DNA of 62,499 nt from an uncultured bacterium. GTDB lineage: Bacteria > Elusimicrobiota > Elusimicrobia > Elusimicrobiales > Elusimicrobiaceae. Position numbers and translations under genes: made by a program. Shown one piece after another: positions 8,205 to 15,747 of the stretch (position 1 is its first letter; each line of letters opens with the position of its first letter). The notes under the pieces were generated by a model that saw only the letters and a list, made by a program, of their open reading frames with translations, did no database searches and was not told the origin of the DNA. The stretch covers positions 1 to 62,499 of the forward strand of contig CASEVJ010000001.1 in assembly GCA_949291365.1 (NCBI GenBank), given 5' to 3'.

Positions 8205-9224
8205 TCAGCGGGGCAGGCGCCCGGCCAGCAGTTCAGCCACGGGGCGGGTGTGGCGGATTTTGCTTAAGATAATTTTAATGGACGCGGTAATCGGCACCGA
8301 CAGAAAAGCGCCGGGCACCCCCCATACAAGCCCCCAGAAGATTAAAGACGCAATCACTACTACAGGGTGCAAATCCATGCCTTCTCCCATCAGGCGCGGC
8401 TCAATTAAATTGCCAATAGTAAACTGTGTTGCTGTCATTAAGCCGATGACTACAAAGAAACTGACGCCAAACCCATATTGCAAAAATAATACAGGCGTGG
8501 GCAGCAACACCGCAATAATGGAGCCAATGCTGGGAATAAAGTTGAGCAGAAAAGTCATTAAGCCAAACAGAAAAGCCAGCTTGACCTGGAATGCCGCCAG
8601 GATAATCCAGACAATAACGGCAGTCACCAGCGAAGTCATAATTTTGACCGAAAGATATTTTGATACATTGGCCAATATTTCCTGTATGGTAGGGTTTGGA
8701 TTAGAAGGGATAAGTTTCTTCTCTCCGATAAATAAGAAAATAATAAATAAAATAATCAGCGTGGTGTTGGAAACTAAAGAAAAGAGGCGGCTGCCAAAAT
8801 TTCTAAACCAGTCAAAAAGAGGCAGCCCTTTGACGTAGTTAATAATGGAGGCCTGATCAAGCTGTACCCCGTGTTGAGTCAGTTTATTGACTAAATCTGC
8901 AGTACTGGCCAACAGATTTTCTTTATAGACCTCTGCTCCTTTTAAAAACTCCCCTACCGAATTGACGGTAAAGTAAATAATGCCGGCCAAACAAGCCGCA
9001 AAAAACAATACAGACACCGTTAACGCCAGCCAGGCCGGAAAAGAGAGGCGGCGGTGCAGCGCGGCGGTCATTTGGGTCAAAATCGTGTAGAAGAAAAGCG
9101 CAATGACCAGCGGAATCATCAGCGTGCGTGTATAGACCAGCGCTGCGGCAATAATGCCTGCGGCAATAATCGTCAGGCAGATGGCACTCATCTTTTGATA
9201 GTACCAGCTTGTTTTATCTATCAT
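8205..9224 (-). CDS. AI-2E family transporter (PerM/YhhT-like)
   Basis: A 339-residue polytopic membrane protein. The order is two N-terminal hydrophobic helices, a hydrophobic hairpin, a soluble helical region (about residues 90-160) and then a block of C-terminal helices containing LNFIPSIGSIIAVLLPTPVLF and the GLVWGVPGAFLSVPITA ending. This is the AI-2E transporter family layout. Members include TqsA and various putative exporters; the substrate is not predictable. It starts two bases after the stop of the upstream unknown gene, making it the last gene of the operon that begins at 11397. Confidence 0.88.
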   Translation of the reverse strand: MIDKTSWYYQKMSAICLTIIAAGIIAAALVYTRTLMIPLVIALFFYTILTQMTAALHRRLSFPAWLALTVSVLFFAACLAGIIYFTVNSVGEFLKGAEVYKENLLASTADLVNKLTQHGVQLDQASIINYVKGLPLFDWFRNFGSRLFSLVSNTTLIILFIIFLFIGEKKLIPSNPNPTIQEILANVSKYLSVKIMTSLVTAVIVWIILAAFQVKLAFLFGLMTFLLNFIPSIGSIIAVLLPTPVLFLQYGFGVSFFVVIGLMTATQFTIGNLIEPRLMGEGMDLHPVVVIASLIFWGLVWGVPGAFLSVPITASIKIILSKIRHTRPVAELLAGRLPR

Positions 9225-9226
9225 GG

Positions 9227-9733
9227 TTACCCCCGTGATTTTTCGGTTTTTTTGGCTAACTCGCGCGAGAGGAAAAGGATTTTGCCCGTTATGTTGTTTA
9301 TATCATCGCAGCAGGAAGTAAGCAGCCAAACAGGCAGTTTAGCCAGTGTATAATTTTTATAGAAACGGTTAAAATAGTCGTAGGCGGTGGCCAATTCATC
9401 ACAGGCATGGGAGAGGGTTTTGGCCCGGCTGACAAAACTTTTGGCAGATAAGGCCAAAGCATATCCGTCTTTGCCGGCTCCGGCCCGCAATTGGGCGCGT
9501 GCCTGCTGCCAATATTCCAGCCAGCAGTCCGTATCCTGACGCAGAGACGTGCAGAACGACGCAAATTCCTCCGCAAATGCCGTATCCCGTACGGTAATAT
9601 TTTTGTGATCCTGGCTTAAAATTAATTCCAGCCGGCGGCTAAAGTCCTGCAAAGTACGAGCCGCCTGCGCCAATGCTGCGCGCAACTTGTCCGTATGGGC
9701 CAGGATATCGTCCAGCAACGCGTTCTGCGTCAT
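9227..9733 (-). CDS. Unknown all-helical protein
   Basis: A 168-residue protein without signal peptide or membrane helix, predicted almost fully alpha-helical with Ala/Leu heptad patterns. Its Cys residues (FCTSL, CWLEY, HACDE, SCCDD) are scattered. I recognise no family. Its ATG overlaps the TGA of the histidine kinase (ATGA), so the two are translationally coupled. It could be a partner or output protein of the kinase; that is inference from gene order only. Confidence 0.75.
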   Translation of the reverse strand: MTQNALLDDILAHTDKLRAALAQAARTLQDFSRRLELILSQDHKNITVRDTAFAEEFASFCTSLRQDTDCWLEYWQQARAQLRAGAGKDGYALALSAKSFVSRAKTLSHACDELATAYDYFNRFYKNYTLAKLPVWLLTSCCDDINNITGKILFLSRELAKKTEKSRG

Positions 9734-10494
9734 GCCACGGGGATGCTCACCGTAAAGATGGACCCCAACCCCCTGTCAGAAATCACGCTGATGCTGCCAT
9801 TGTGCAATTCCAGAATTTTTTTCACCATGGTCAGCCCCAGGCCCCAGCCGTCAATTTGACCGGTAAAATAGTCGTCTACCTGATAGAAAGTTTCAAAAAT
9901 TTTGTTTACGTCCTGCGGACGAATGCCGGCACCGTAATCACGCACGGAAATGGAAATACTGTCTCCATGGTGGGCGCATTGTACTTTAATGACTTTCTCG
10001 GCTTTGTTGTTGAATTTAATGGCGTTGGATATTAATTCCTGCAACAGAAACGCCATTAACTCTTCGTCTGCCTGAATTTCCAGCGAGGGCGGGCAGTCTA
10101 TTTCAATAAACGTCCCTTTTTTGGACACGGTGGAACCGGCCGATACGGTGGCAGTTTCTTCGTCGTGGGAAATGGCGTCGTTGGCACTGGTTTTGACCAG
10201 GTTTTTCAAATTAATGGTTTTTTTAGCCAAATCTTTGGGCTCAAAGGATTCCACCTTGTTAAAAAATAACAGTTTATCCACCAAGCTGCACAATTTAGTG
10301 CCTTGCTTGTTAATTTCTTCCAGCGCTTTGGCTGTGAAGGGGGAAAACTTTTCTTTGGTGGATTGGGACAAAATGGCTTCAGAATAGCCGTTGATAATGG
10401 AGAGCGGCGTCTTGAGTTTATGCGATACCAGGGAAAGCATTCTGGTAGGATTTTTTTCATTTTGTATGTTTTCGGAAACCGTATCTTTTTCCAT
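9730..10494 (-). CDS. Soluble orphan histidine kinase
   Basis: A 254-residue kinase with no membrane segment and no recognisable sensor domain. The HisKA domain carries the phospho-acceptor His25 in LVSHKLKTPLSIINGYSE. The HATPase domain shows the N box (ELISNAIKFN), the G1 box (DYGAGI) and the G2 box (GWGLGLTMVKKILELHNG). No response regulator is adjacent. It follows the barrel gene by 12 bases with AGAGGAAGGG before its ATG, and overlaps the next gene by four bases. The very short N-terminus suggests input through a partner protein, or a role as phosphotransfer scaffold. Confidence 0.9.
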   Translation of the reverse strand: MEKDTVSENIQNEKNPTRMLSLVSHKLKTPLSIINGYSEAILSQSTKEKFSPFTAKALEEINKQGTKLCSLVDKLLFFNKVESFEPKDLAKKTINLKNLVKTSANDAISHDEETATVSAGSTVSKKGTFIEIDCPPSLEIQADEELMAFLLQELISNAIKFNNKAEKVIKVQCAHHGDSISISVRDYGAGIRPQDVNKIFETFYQVDDYFTGQIDGWGLGLTMVKKILELHNGSISVISDRGLGSIFTVSIPVA

Positions 10495-10506
10495 AACCCT
10501 TCCTCT

Positions 10507-11397
10507 TTAAAAAGAGATGTTCAAATTGGCAAACAAAATATCGCGTTTGTTTTTACCGTTGGCATTTTGCAGGTGGTTGTACGCCACGTCCATGCGTGCG
10601 TTGCTGGCTACCAGAAACGTGTTGCCCAGCAGGAAAGAATGCTCCGAGTCGGCGGTATAAAACTCCGCATAATGATAGGCCACATAAAGCGTGGAGTGTT
10701 TCTCCGGCCAAATGCGGGTAATGCGGGCGGAAAGCGCGTATTTGCCCAAGGCGCGGTTTACATCGTAAGATTGGGTGTAAGCCAAGTCGTTGATGTCCAT
10801 AATGCCGCGGAACGCTTCCACATCGCTAATGCCGTTGGGATATTGGTAAGCGGTGGCGGCAGCATGGAAAGTGAACGAGCTGAAAAAGTTTTGCCGTACC
10901 CCCAGTGTATAGGCCATTTGGGTATAGTTCTCATTGGCAGGGGCTTGGTCTTGCCGCCATAAAGCGGCTTTCTGGCGGGCATAAGAAGCGCCAATATAGG
11001 CCTGTGTGTAGAGCTCTTCCACTTCGTCTTCACGCAGGTTCATGACCAGCTGCGCATTGAGCCCATACGCATAAGGGTCTTTAAAATTGTCGTCGGAAGA
11101 TTTGTTTTTGAAATAGTAAAACGGAGTTAAATTCACTTTTACTAAATCCAAATCCAGCTGTATAGGCAGATAAACGGAATAAACTGGGTCTTTAAAAGCG
11201 CCGTCATCGGTGGAGAATTTGTCCTCTACATAACGTCCTTCCAGCCCAATAGCGGCATTGAGCCCCAACGGCAGGCCGGCTCCGGCACGGATTTGGTTAA
11301 AATCCGAAGAATATATATATGTAGCCGAAGTGTCTACAGCAGCTTGCGCACCCAGCGCAGCCAATAATAAGAAACAAGAGAGTATCGTTTTCTTCAT
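10507..11397 (-). CDS. Outer-membrane beta-barrel protein
   Basis: A 296-residue protein with a signal peptide ending at AQA. The mature part is built of alternating amphipathic strands with aromatic girdles (YSVYLPIQLDLDLVKVNLTPFYYF) and ends in the C-terminal Phe expected of a BAM substrate. It is acidic and Tyr-rich with no known family. The start at 11397 is preferred over 11403 because a TGC-TAAATT -10 ends seven bases before it, leaving the upstream ATG at or before +1. It heads an operon with the histidine kinase. Confidence 0.78.
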   Translation of the reverse strand: MKKTILSCFLLLAALGAQAAVDTSATYIYSSDFNQIRAGAGLPLGLNAAIGLEGRYVEDKFSTDDGAFKDPVYSVYLPIQLDLDLVKVNLTPFYYFKNKSSDDNFKDPYAYGLNAQLVMNLREDEVEELYTQAYIGASYARQKAALWRQDQAPANENYTQMAYTLGVRQNFFSSFTFHAAATAYQYPNGISDVEAFRGIMDINDLAYTQSYDVNRALGKYALSARITRIWPEKHSTLYVAYHYAEFYTADSEHSFLLGNTFLVASNARMDVAYNHLQNANGKNKRDILFANLNISF

Positions 11398-11403
11398 ATC
11401 CAT

Positions 11404-11412
11404 AATTTAGCA
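11404..11412 (-). promoter_or_regulatory. Extended -10 TGCTAAATT, leaderless-type
   Basis: Read on the minus strand, TGC-TAAATT is followed by ATGGAT and then the ATG at 11397. The same layout, on the opposite strand, precedes the divergent gene at 11745. Confidence 0.5.
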
Positions 11413-11729
11413 AAATTTGCGCTTGCATAACAGGGGGATTTCGTGGTAGAGAGCCGCGTATTAAAAATATAACCGGCATAAGATGTTTTAGAAACGACTT
11501 ATGCGGATACTGGTTCCAGGGCTTCTAGGGCGACAGAGGCCTTTGGCGCAAAAAGCTTTCCGGGCTGGGTGCTTGTAGGGGCTGCGGTAAAGCCAAGGGG
11601 TAGCCGCGATATCGTTATTGGAAAAAAGGGGTGTGATATCTGCATTTGCCAGCCCGGGAGACGGTTTTGCATATAATAAGTGACGCAAGCTGTCAGAAAC
11701 GTTTGTCCATCGGAAAAAGAACTATATTT
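11413..11729. other. Divergent intergenic region
   Basis: Apart from the two promoters at its edges I see no gene, RNA or repeat in this stretch. Confidence 0.5.
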
Positions 11730-11738
11730 TGCTAAAAT
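11730..11738 (+). promoter_or_regulatory. Extended -10 TGCTAAAAT, leaderless-type
   Basis: TGC-TAAAAT followed by ATGTAT and then the ATG at 11745. The preceding bases contain no Shine-Dalgarno. Confidence 0.55.
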
Positions 11739-11744
11739 ATGTAT

Positions 11745-12968
11745 ATGAAGATTTTTCTCTCTTTTTTACTGACTTTTTGGGCTTGCGGCGCTTACGGCGC
11801 GCAGATAATCCGCGGGCCCTATATAGAAGACCCCACGCAGACGACGATGATTTTGCGTTGGCAGACCGACGAGCCCACCCCCGCCTGGCTGGAGTACGGC
11901 CCGGCCCCGCGCTGTAATCAAATTTTAAAAATCAGCCCGGAAGACACCCAACATAAAGCCATTTTATACGGGCTGGTGCCTAATCAGGATTTTTGTTACC
12001 GGCTTTATGTCTATAACCAGGAGCGTGACGGGGTGCAAACGCCTGTGGAAGGCAAATTTAAAACGCTTTACAGCGCCGAGCGTAAAGAAGTGCATTTTCT
12101 GGCTTTTGGCAACACGGCCCAGACGCCGTTGACGGAAGAAGAAAAGGCATCTGCTTTTCTTAACCCGGAAGCATTGGCGCCGGTTAATCCTCGGGAACTA
12201 TTGGCTGAACAAATGGTGCAAACGGATGCGGATTTTATCATTCACACTGGGGATTTGACCTACAGCGGCTTAAATGAAGACGCCGATGCGGAGTTTTTCG
12301 TTCCATATAGAAATGTGTTAAGCAAAACCCCGTTGTTTGTGGCTATTGGCTCTCATGAATACGGCCCCGACCGGGAAAACCGCGACAGCAAATCATTCGT
12401 CCGGGCCAATTATTCACGTTTTCATGATATGAGCTGGTCTAACGCTACGCCGAAATATTATTCATTTGATACGGCCAACGCCCGCTTTATTTTCTTGGAT
12501 GCAAACGCCGCTTACGGAGCAGTCTGGGCGCCGAATATAGATAAAAAATCGGCCCAGTATAAATGGCTGCAAAGCACCTTGGCTGGAGCCGGTGAAAAAT
12601 GGAAAATTGTGGTGGTAAATGCCCCCATGTATTCCACCGGGCCCAAAGGCCCTGCCAATGAAGCGGCGGCTAATTTTGTGCCCTTGTTTGAGCGCTACGG
12701 AGTAGACTTGGTACTGCAGGGAGCGGAAGCCAACTACGAGCGTACCTTCCCTATGTATCAGGATGAGCCCAATACGCGCGGCGTCACCTATGTGACGTTG
12801 GGGGGTGGCGGTGCGGCGCTTACGCGGCGCAGCAGCAGCCACCGTTCTACGGCGCGTTTTGTATCTGCTTATCATTTTGCCGATGTGCGCATTTCCGATC
12901 GCAAGCTGACCATGACCGTATACAACGAACAGGGCAAACAGCTTGACCAGGTGGAATTGTATAACTGA
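11745..12968 (+). CDS. Purple-acid-phosphatase-like metallophosphoesterase, catalytically degenerate
   Basis: A 407-residue exported protein. After the signal peptide (cleavage near AYG-A) comes a fibronectin-like N-domain (about residues 20-105: TTMILRWQTDEPTPAWLEYG), then a calcineurin-like fold (115-390). This is the layout of purple acid phosphatases. Only GDLTY (169-173) is intact. The first metal motif is GNTA instead of GDxG (122-125), the Asn motif is GSHE instead of GNHE (202-205), VxxH is VVNA, and GHxHxYE is GAEANYE (326-332). Most metal ligands are thus gone, which suggests a binding or structural role. The terminator at 12987 follows. Confidence 0.85.
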   Translation: MKIFLSFLLTFWACGAYGAQIIRGPYIEDPTQTTMILRWQTDEPTPAWLEYGPAPRCNQILKISPEDTQHKAILYGLVPNQDFCYRLYVYNQERDGVQTPVEGKFKTLYSAERKEVHFLAFGNTAQTPLTEEEKASAFLNPEALAPVNPRELLAEQMVQTDADFIIHTGDLTYSGLNEDADAEFFVPYRNVLSKTPLFVAIGSHEYGPDRENRDSKSFVRANYSRFHDMSWSNATPKYYSFDTANARFIFLDANAAYGAVWAPNIDKKSAQYKWLQSTLAGAGEKWKIVVVNAPMYSTGPKGPANEAAANFVPLFERYGVDLVLQGAEANYERTFPMYQDEPNTRGVTYVTLGGGGAALTRRSSSHRSTARFVSAYHFADVRISDRKLTMTVYNEQGKQLDQVELYN

Positions 12969-12986
12969 AGAATTTTTTGGGGAAAG

Positions 12987-13012
12987 AACGCGGGAATAAT
13001 TGTTCCCGCGTT
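12987..13012 (+). terminator. Rho-independent terminator
   Basis: Ten-base-pair stem AACGCGGGAA/TTCCCGCGTT with a T run, 18 bases after the phosphatase-like gene. Confidence 0.85.
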
Positions 13013-13048
13013 TTTTGTTGGCAAGTATTTACAGAAATGCTTGATTTG

Positions 13049-13090
13049 TTTTTTGATAAATTTTGCGTATGAGCAAAATTTATCAAAAAA
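13049..13090 (+). promoter_or_regulatory. Palindromic pilin-type promoter, first copy
   Basis: Two perfect 18-bp arms (13049-13066 and 13073-13090) flank GTATGA. The left arm carries extended -10 TGA-TAAATT (13054-13062); the centre carries the ATG at 13069, seven bases past the -10. It shares a CTTGATTTG box upstream with the copy at 21443. No pilin body follows directly, only a 30-codon frame. Confidence 0.55.
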
Positions 13091-13161
13091 CATTCCCAAC
13101 ATCAAAAATCCCTAGGAAGAGCAGAAAGAGAGGGCTCTTTTGTGGAAAATTTTGGGTCTAA
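13069..13161 (+). CDS. Short leaderless ORF downstream of the palindromic promoter
   Basis: Thirty codons starting MSKIYQK, the same seven residues encoded just after the equivalent promoter at 21464. The rest is Lys/Arg-rich and unlike any pilin. It may be the remnant leader of a deleted pilin gene rather than a functional peptide. Confidence 0.25.
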   Translation: MSKIYQKTFPTSKIPRKSRKRGLFCGKFWV

Positions 13162-13225
13162 TGTTCTCTTTCTTTTATGAAAAGGATAATTGGCCAGCCG
13201 GGGTTTTAAGATTGGCATTGCCTTC

Positions 13226-13262
13226 TTTTTTTGATACATTTTGTGTATGAGTCAAATTTAGT
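13226..13262 (+). promoter_or_regulatory. Palindromic pilin-type promoter, second (degenerate) copy
   Basis: Extended -10 TGA-TACATT (13232-13240) followed by TTGTGT and ATG 13247, which opens only a four-codon frame (MSQI, stop 13259-13261). The right arm CAAATTTAGTCAA partly matches the left arm. AAGAGAGGCG then precedes the pilin ATG at 13279. Confidence 0.5.
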
Positions 13263-13278
13263 CAAGAGAGGCGTTTTT

Positions 13279-13782
13279 ATGAAAAAACATTTCAAAAAGA
13301 GCTTGGGCGGTTTTACGCTGATAGAGCTTTTGGTGGTGGTGCTGATTATTGGTATATTAGCGGCGGTGGCGTTGCCACAGTATACCAAAGCGGTGGAAAA
13401 AGCCCGCTCTACCGAATTGCTAAGTATGGTAAATGCCGGTGAGAAATCTATTAAAATAATTTTATTAGAAGATAATATACCTACTGGCGGGATAGAAGGA
13501 AAAGATCTGATGACGGTGGAGTTAACCGGAGGAGAATGGATAAGCGAATTGTTTTATCAAACAGATGATTTTACTTTTTCAATTTGGTGCGGAACTGCTG
13601 GTTCTTCATGTGGAATAGAAGGAGTGAGACGTTCTGCGTCTCATGCTTAGAGTATTCAAAATAATTATGAACAAAATGGTGTTGTAAGCCGTACTTGTAA
13701 CACAGAAGAGACAGAAACAGGGCGTACTATTTGCCGTGGATTAGAAAGTTTGGGGTATACATACCGAGACGGCAAAATGTAA
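13279..13782 (+). pseudogene. Type IV pilin-like gene with an in-frame TAG
   Basis: Starts [18 protein letters not shown], the prepilin peptidase site after Gly11, then the hydrophobic pilin helix and [16 protein letters not shown]. The frame is stopped by TAG at 13648-13650. The same frame then stays open for 43 codons to TAA 13782, and these codons read like a normal C-terminal pilin tail (NNYEQNGVVSRTC... GRTICRGLESLGYTYRDGKM). The stop therefore looks like a CAG-to-TAG change in an otherwise intact gene of 167 codons. A 7-bp hairpin (13625-13643) lies just before the TAG. It may be a fresh pseudogene, a phase-variable or read-through product, or a truncated 123-residue pilin. Confidence 0.65.
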
Positions 13783-13811
13783 TTAGTCAGGAAAAGTGTT
13801 GCACTATCCAT

Positions 13812-13842
13812 AAAAACACCCCGGCTGGGCCGGGGTGTTTTT
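13812..13842. terminator. Bidirectional terminator
   Basis: Fourteen-base-pair stem AAAAACACCCCGGC/GCCGGGGTGTTTTT between the convergent pilin and rlmB genes, with U-tract potential on both strands. Confidence 0.85.
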
Positions 13843-13856
13843 ATAGGTAGAATACT

Positions 13857-14606
13857 TTATTTTTTCAGCTGCACTTTGGCAAACATATCGTACATAATGA
13901 TACTGGCCGCCGCGGAAGCGTTCAAGCTTTCCACCCCGCCTTTTTGCGGAATGGAAATAATTTGGTCGCAGTTTTCGGCGGTTTTTTCCCGTATGCCGGT
14001 GCCTTCCGAGCCAATGACCAGCACCGCCGGGGAAGCGTAGTCCGTCTGCGTGATGGACTGGCCTTCCATATCCGCTCCGTATACCCAGAAACCTTCTTCT
14101 TTGAGATCCAATAGCGCATTGGAAAGGTTGCTCACTTCCACAATATTAACACGCTCCACGGCCCCACAGGCCACTTTGTACACCGCCGGTGTCAGCCCCA
14201 CGGTGCGCCGCTGCGGCAAAATAATGGTGGAAAAGCCCAGACAGGCCGCACTGCGGATAATGGCGCCCAGGTTCTGCGGGTCGGTCATTTCGTCCACTGC
14301 CAGCCACAGGTCTTTTTTGTTTCCGTCGGATTCATACAGCGCGGTGGAGAGCTTCATTAAGCGCACCGGCTGGGCTTTGGCCAGCACGCCCTGGTGGTTG
14401 CCGCCTTTGGTCAGGCGGTCCATCATTTTCACGTCCATGCGGTCTATTTTTACATTGTTGCGTTTGGCCAGGCGGATCATTTCTTCCACGGCGCGGTGCC
14501 CGGCTTTGTTGTCTGCCACATAGAGCTGCACCACGTTGCGCTTTTTGCTTTTCAACGCTTCCATAACGGCATGAATGCCAAAAAGAGTATCTAAATTTTC
14601 GCTCAT
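13857..14606 (-). CDS. rlmB: RlmB-type 23S rRNA 2'-O-methyltransferase (SpoU/TrmH family)
   Basis: A 249-residue SPOUT methyltransferase. The N-terminal substrate-binding domain (residues 8-75, FGIHAVMEALKS) is followed by the knotted catalytic domain with motif 1 (DPQNLGAIIRSAACLG), motif 2 (VLVIGSEGTGI) and motif 3 (IPQKGGVESLNASAAASIIMYD). RlmB methylates G2251 in the 23S rRNA peptidyl-transferase centre; the close relative TrmH acts on tRNA, but the N-terminal domain favours RlmB. A GGAGAAG box precedes the ATG. It is the third gene of the ispH-pfkA-rlmB operon, 26 bases after pfkA. Confidence 0.88.
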   Translation of the reverse strand: MSENLDTLFGIHAVMEALKSKKRNVVQLYVADNKAGHRAVEEMIRLAKRNNVKIDRMDVKMMDRLTKGGNHQGVLAKAQPVRLMKLSTALYESDGNKKDLWLAVDEMTDPQNLGAIIRSAACLGFSTIILPQRRTVGLTPAVYKVACGAVERVNIVEVSNLSNALLDLKEEGFWVYGADMEGQSITQTDYASPAVLVIGSEGTGIREKTAENCDQIISIPQKGGVESLNASAAASIIMYDMFAKVQLKK

Positions 14607-14632
14607 TTTCTTCTCCGTTATTTGCTTGCCGC

Positions 14633-15733
14633 CTAACCAATCTGGGCCGAGCCGAAACTCATGCCCACTTCCAGTGCGGTGCGAACTTCTTCCCCGTTAG
14701 GGTCTACTAATTTAAGTTTTGAAATAGCGTCTGCTATTTTGCATTCCCCAATAGAGAGCCCTTTTAACGCCACCATATAGCCAAATTTGCCTTCCATCAC
14801 CAAGTCCATCGCGCGTGCGCCAAAACGGGTAGAAAGCCAGCGGTCAAACGGCGTGGGGGTGCCGCCGCGCTGCAGATGCCCCAGCACCACGACGCGGCTT
14901 TCCACATGGCATGCTTCTTCCACCATACTGCTGATTTTAAAGCCAATGCCGCCCAGGCGCACCGGGTCGGTGGAAGCGGCCACCGTGCGGGTGACGGCCT
15001 GTTCGCCGGCTTCGTTTTTGGCGCCTTCGGCGGCTACGATAATGCTGAAATTTTTGCCCTTGGAGCGGCGGTCTAAAATAGCGTCCACAATCACCTGGTC
15101 ATTATAGGGGATTTCCGGGATAAGGACGATATCGCCCCCGCCGGCTATGGCAGAGCGCAGCGCAATCCACCCCGCATAGCGGCCCATAGTTTCAATAATC
15201 ATGACGCGGTGGTGGCTTTGAGCGGTGGTGTGAATGCGGTCTACTGCGTCGGTGGCGACGGCCATGGCAGAGTCAAACCCAAAGGTCAAATCCGTGCAGG
15301 AGAGGTCATTGTCAATGGTTTTAGGGATGCCTACTACCGGCATGCCCAGCTCCACAAATTGCTGGGCCATGTGCAGGGTGCCGTCTCCGCCGATAGCGAT
15401 TAAAGCGTCCAAGCCGTTTTCTTTGAAGTTATGCAATACTACCGAAGAGAGATCTCGCGGGTTTTCCGGCGTGCCGAAAGGCGGCAGCGTATAGCGGAAA
15501 GGGTTGGCCAAATTGCTGGTGCCCAAAATGGTGCCACCCAGCGTTAAAATGCCGGACACGGCATGTTCGTCAATATCAATGCATTCATTGCGCACCATAC
15601 CGTCAAAGCCATTTTTAAAACCCACTACTTTTACCCCGTGGCGCAGCGCATTTTTGCTCACGGCGCGCACCACTGCATTCAAGCCCGGGCAGTCGCCCCC
15701 GGCTGTCAAAATGCCGATTTTTTTAATACCCAT
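14633..15733 (-). CDS. pfkA: 6-phosphofructokinase, GGDGT/PKTIDND type
   Basis: A 366-residue PFK with GILTAGGDCPGLNAVVR at the N-terminus, GGDGT at the phosphoryl-donor site and PKTIDND at the catalytic loop. ATP enzymes like E. coli PfkA have Gly at both diagnostic positions, and classical PPi enzymes have Asp plus Lys. This one has Gly plus Lys, the mixed type for which most members are thought to use ATP. The donor is therefore uncertain. The start at 15733 is chosen for the GGAGGG box and alignment with the family N-terminus; ATG 15769 would add an unrelated hydrophobic leader. It lies 14 bases after ispH. Confidence 0.92.
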   Translation of the reverse strand: MGIKKIGILTAGGDCPGLNAVVRAVSKNALRHGVKVVGFKNGFDGMVRNECIDIDEHAVSGILTLGGTILGTSNLANPFRYTLPPFGTPENPRDLSSVVLHNFKENGLDALIAIGGDGTLHMAQQFVELGMPVVGIPKTIDNDLSCTDLTFGFDSAMAVATDAVDRIHTTAQSHHRVMIIETMGRYAGWIALRSAIAGGGDIVLIPEIPYNDQVIVDAILDRRSKGKNFSIIVAAEGAKNEAGEQAVTRTVAASTDPVRLGGIGFKISSMVEEACHVESRVVVLGHLQRGGTPTPFDRWLSTRFGARAMDLVMEGKFGYMVALKGLSIGECKIADAISKLKLVDPNGEEVRTALEVGMSFGSAQIG

Positions 15734-15747
15734 ACTCCCTCCGAAAA

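Noticed and set aside
8170..8838. Long plus-strand open frame opposite the AI-2E transporter gene
   Set aside because: It is antisense to a well-supported membrane protein, has no ribosome-binding site and a composition typical of a shadow frame.
13625..13643. 7-bp hairpin in the pilin gene as a recoding (SECIS/PYLIS-like) element
   Set aside because: It lies before, not after, the stop and is too small; a nonsense change is simpler.
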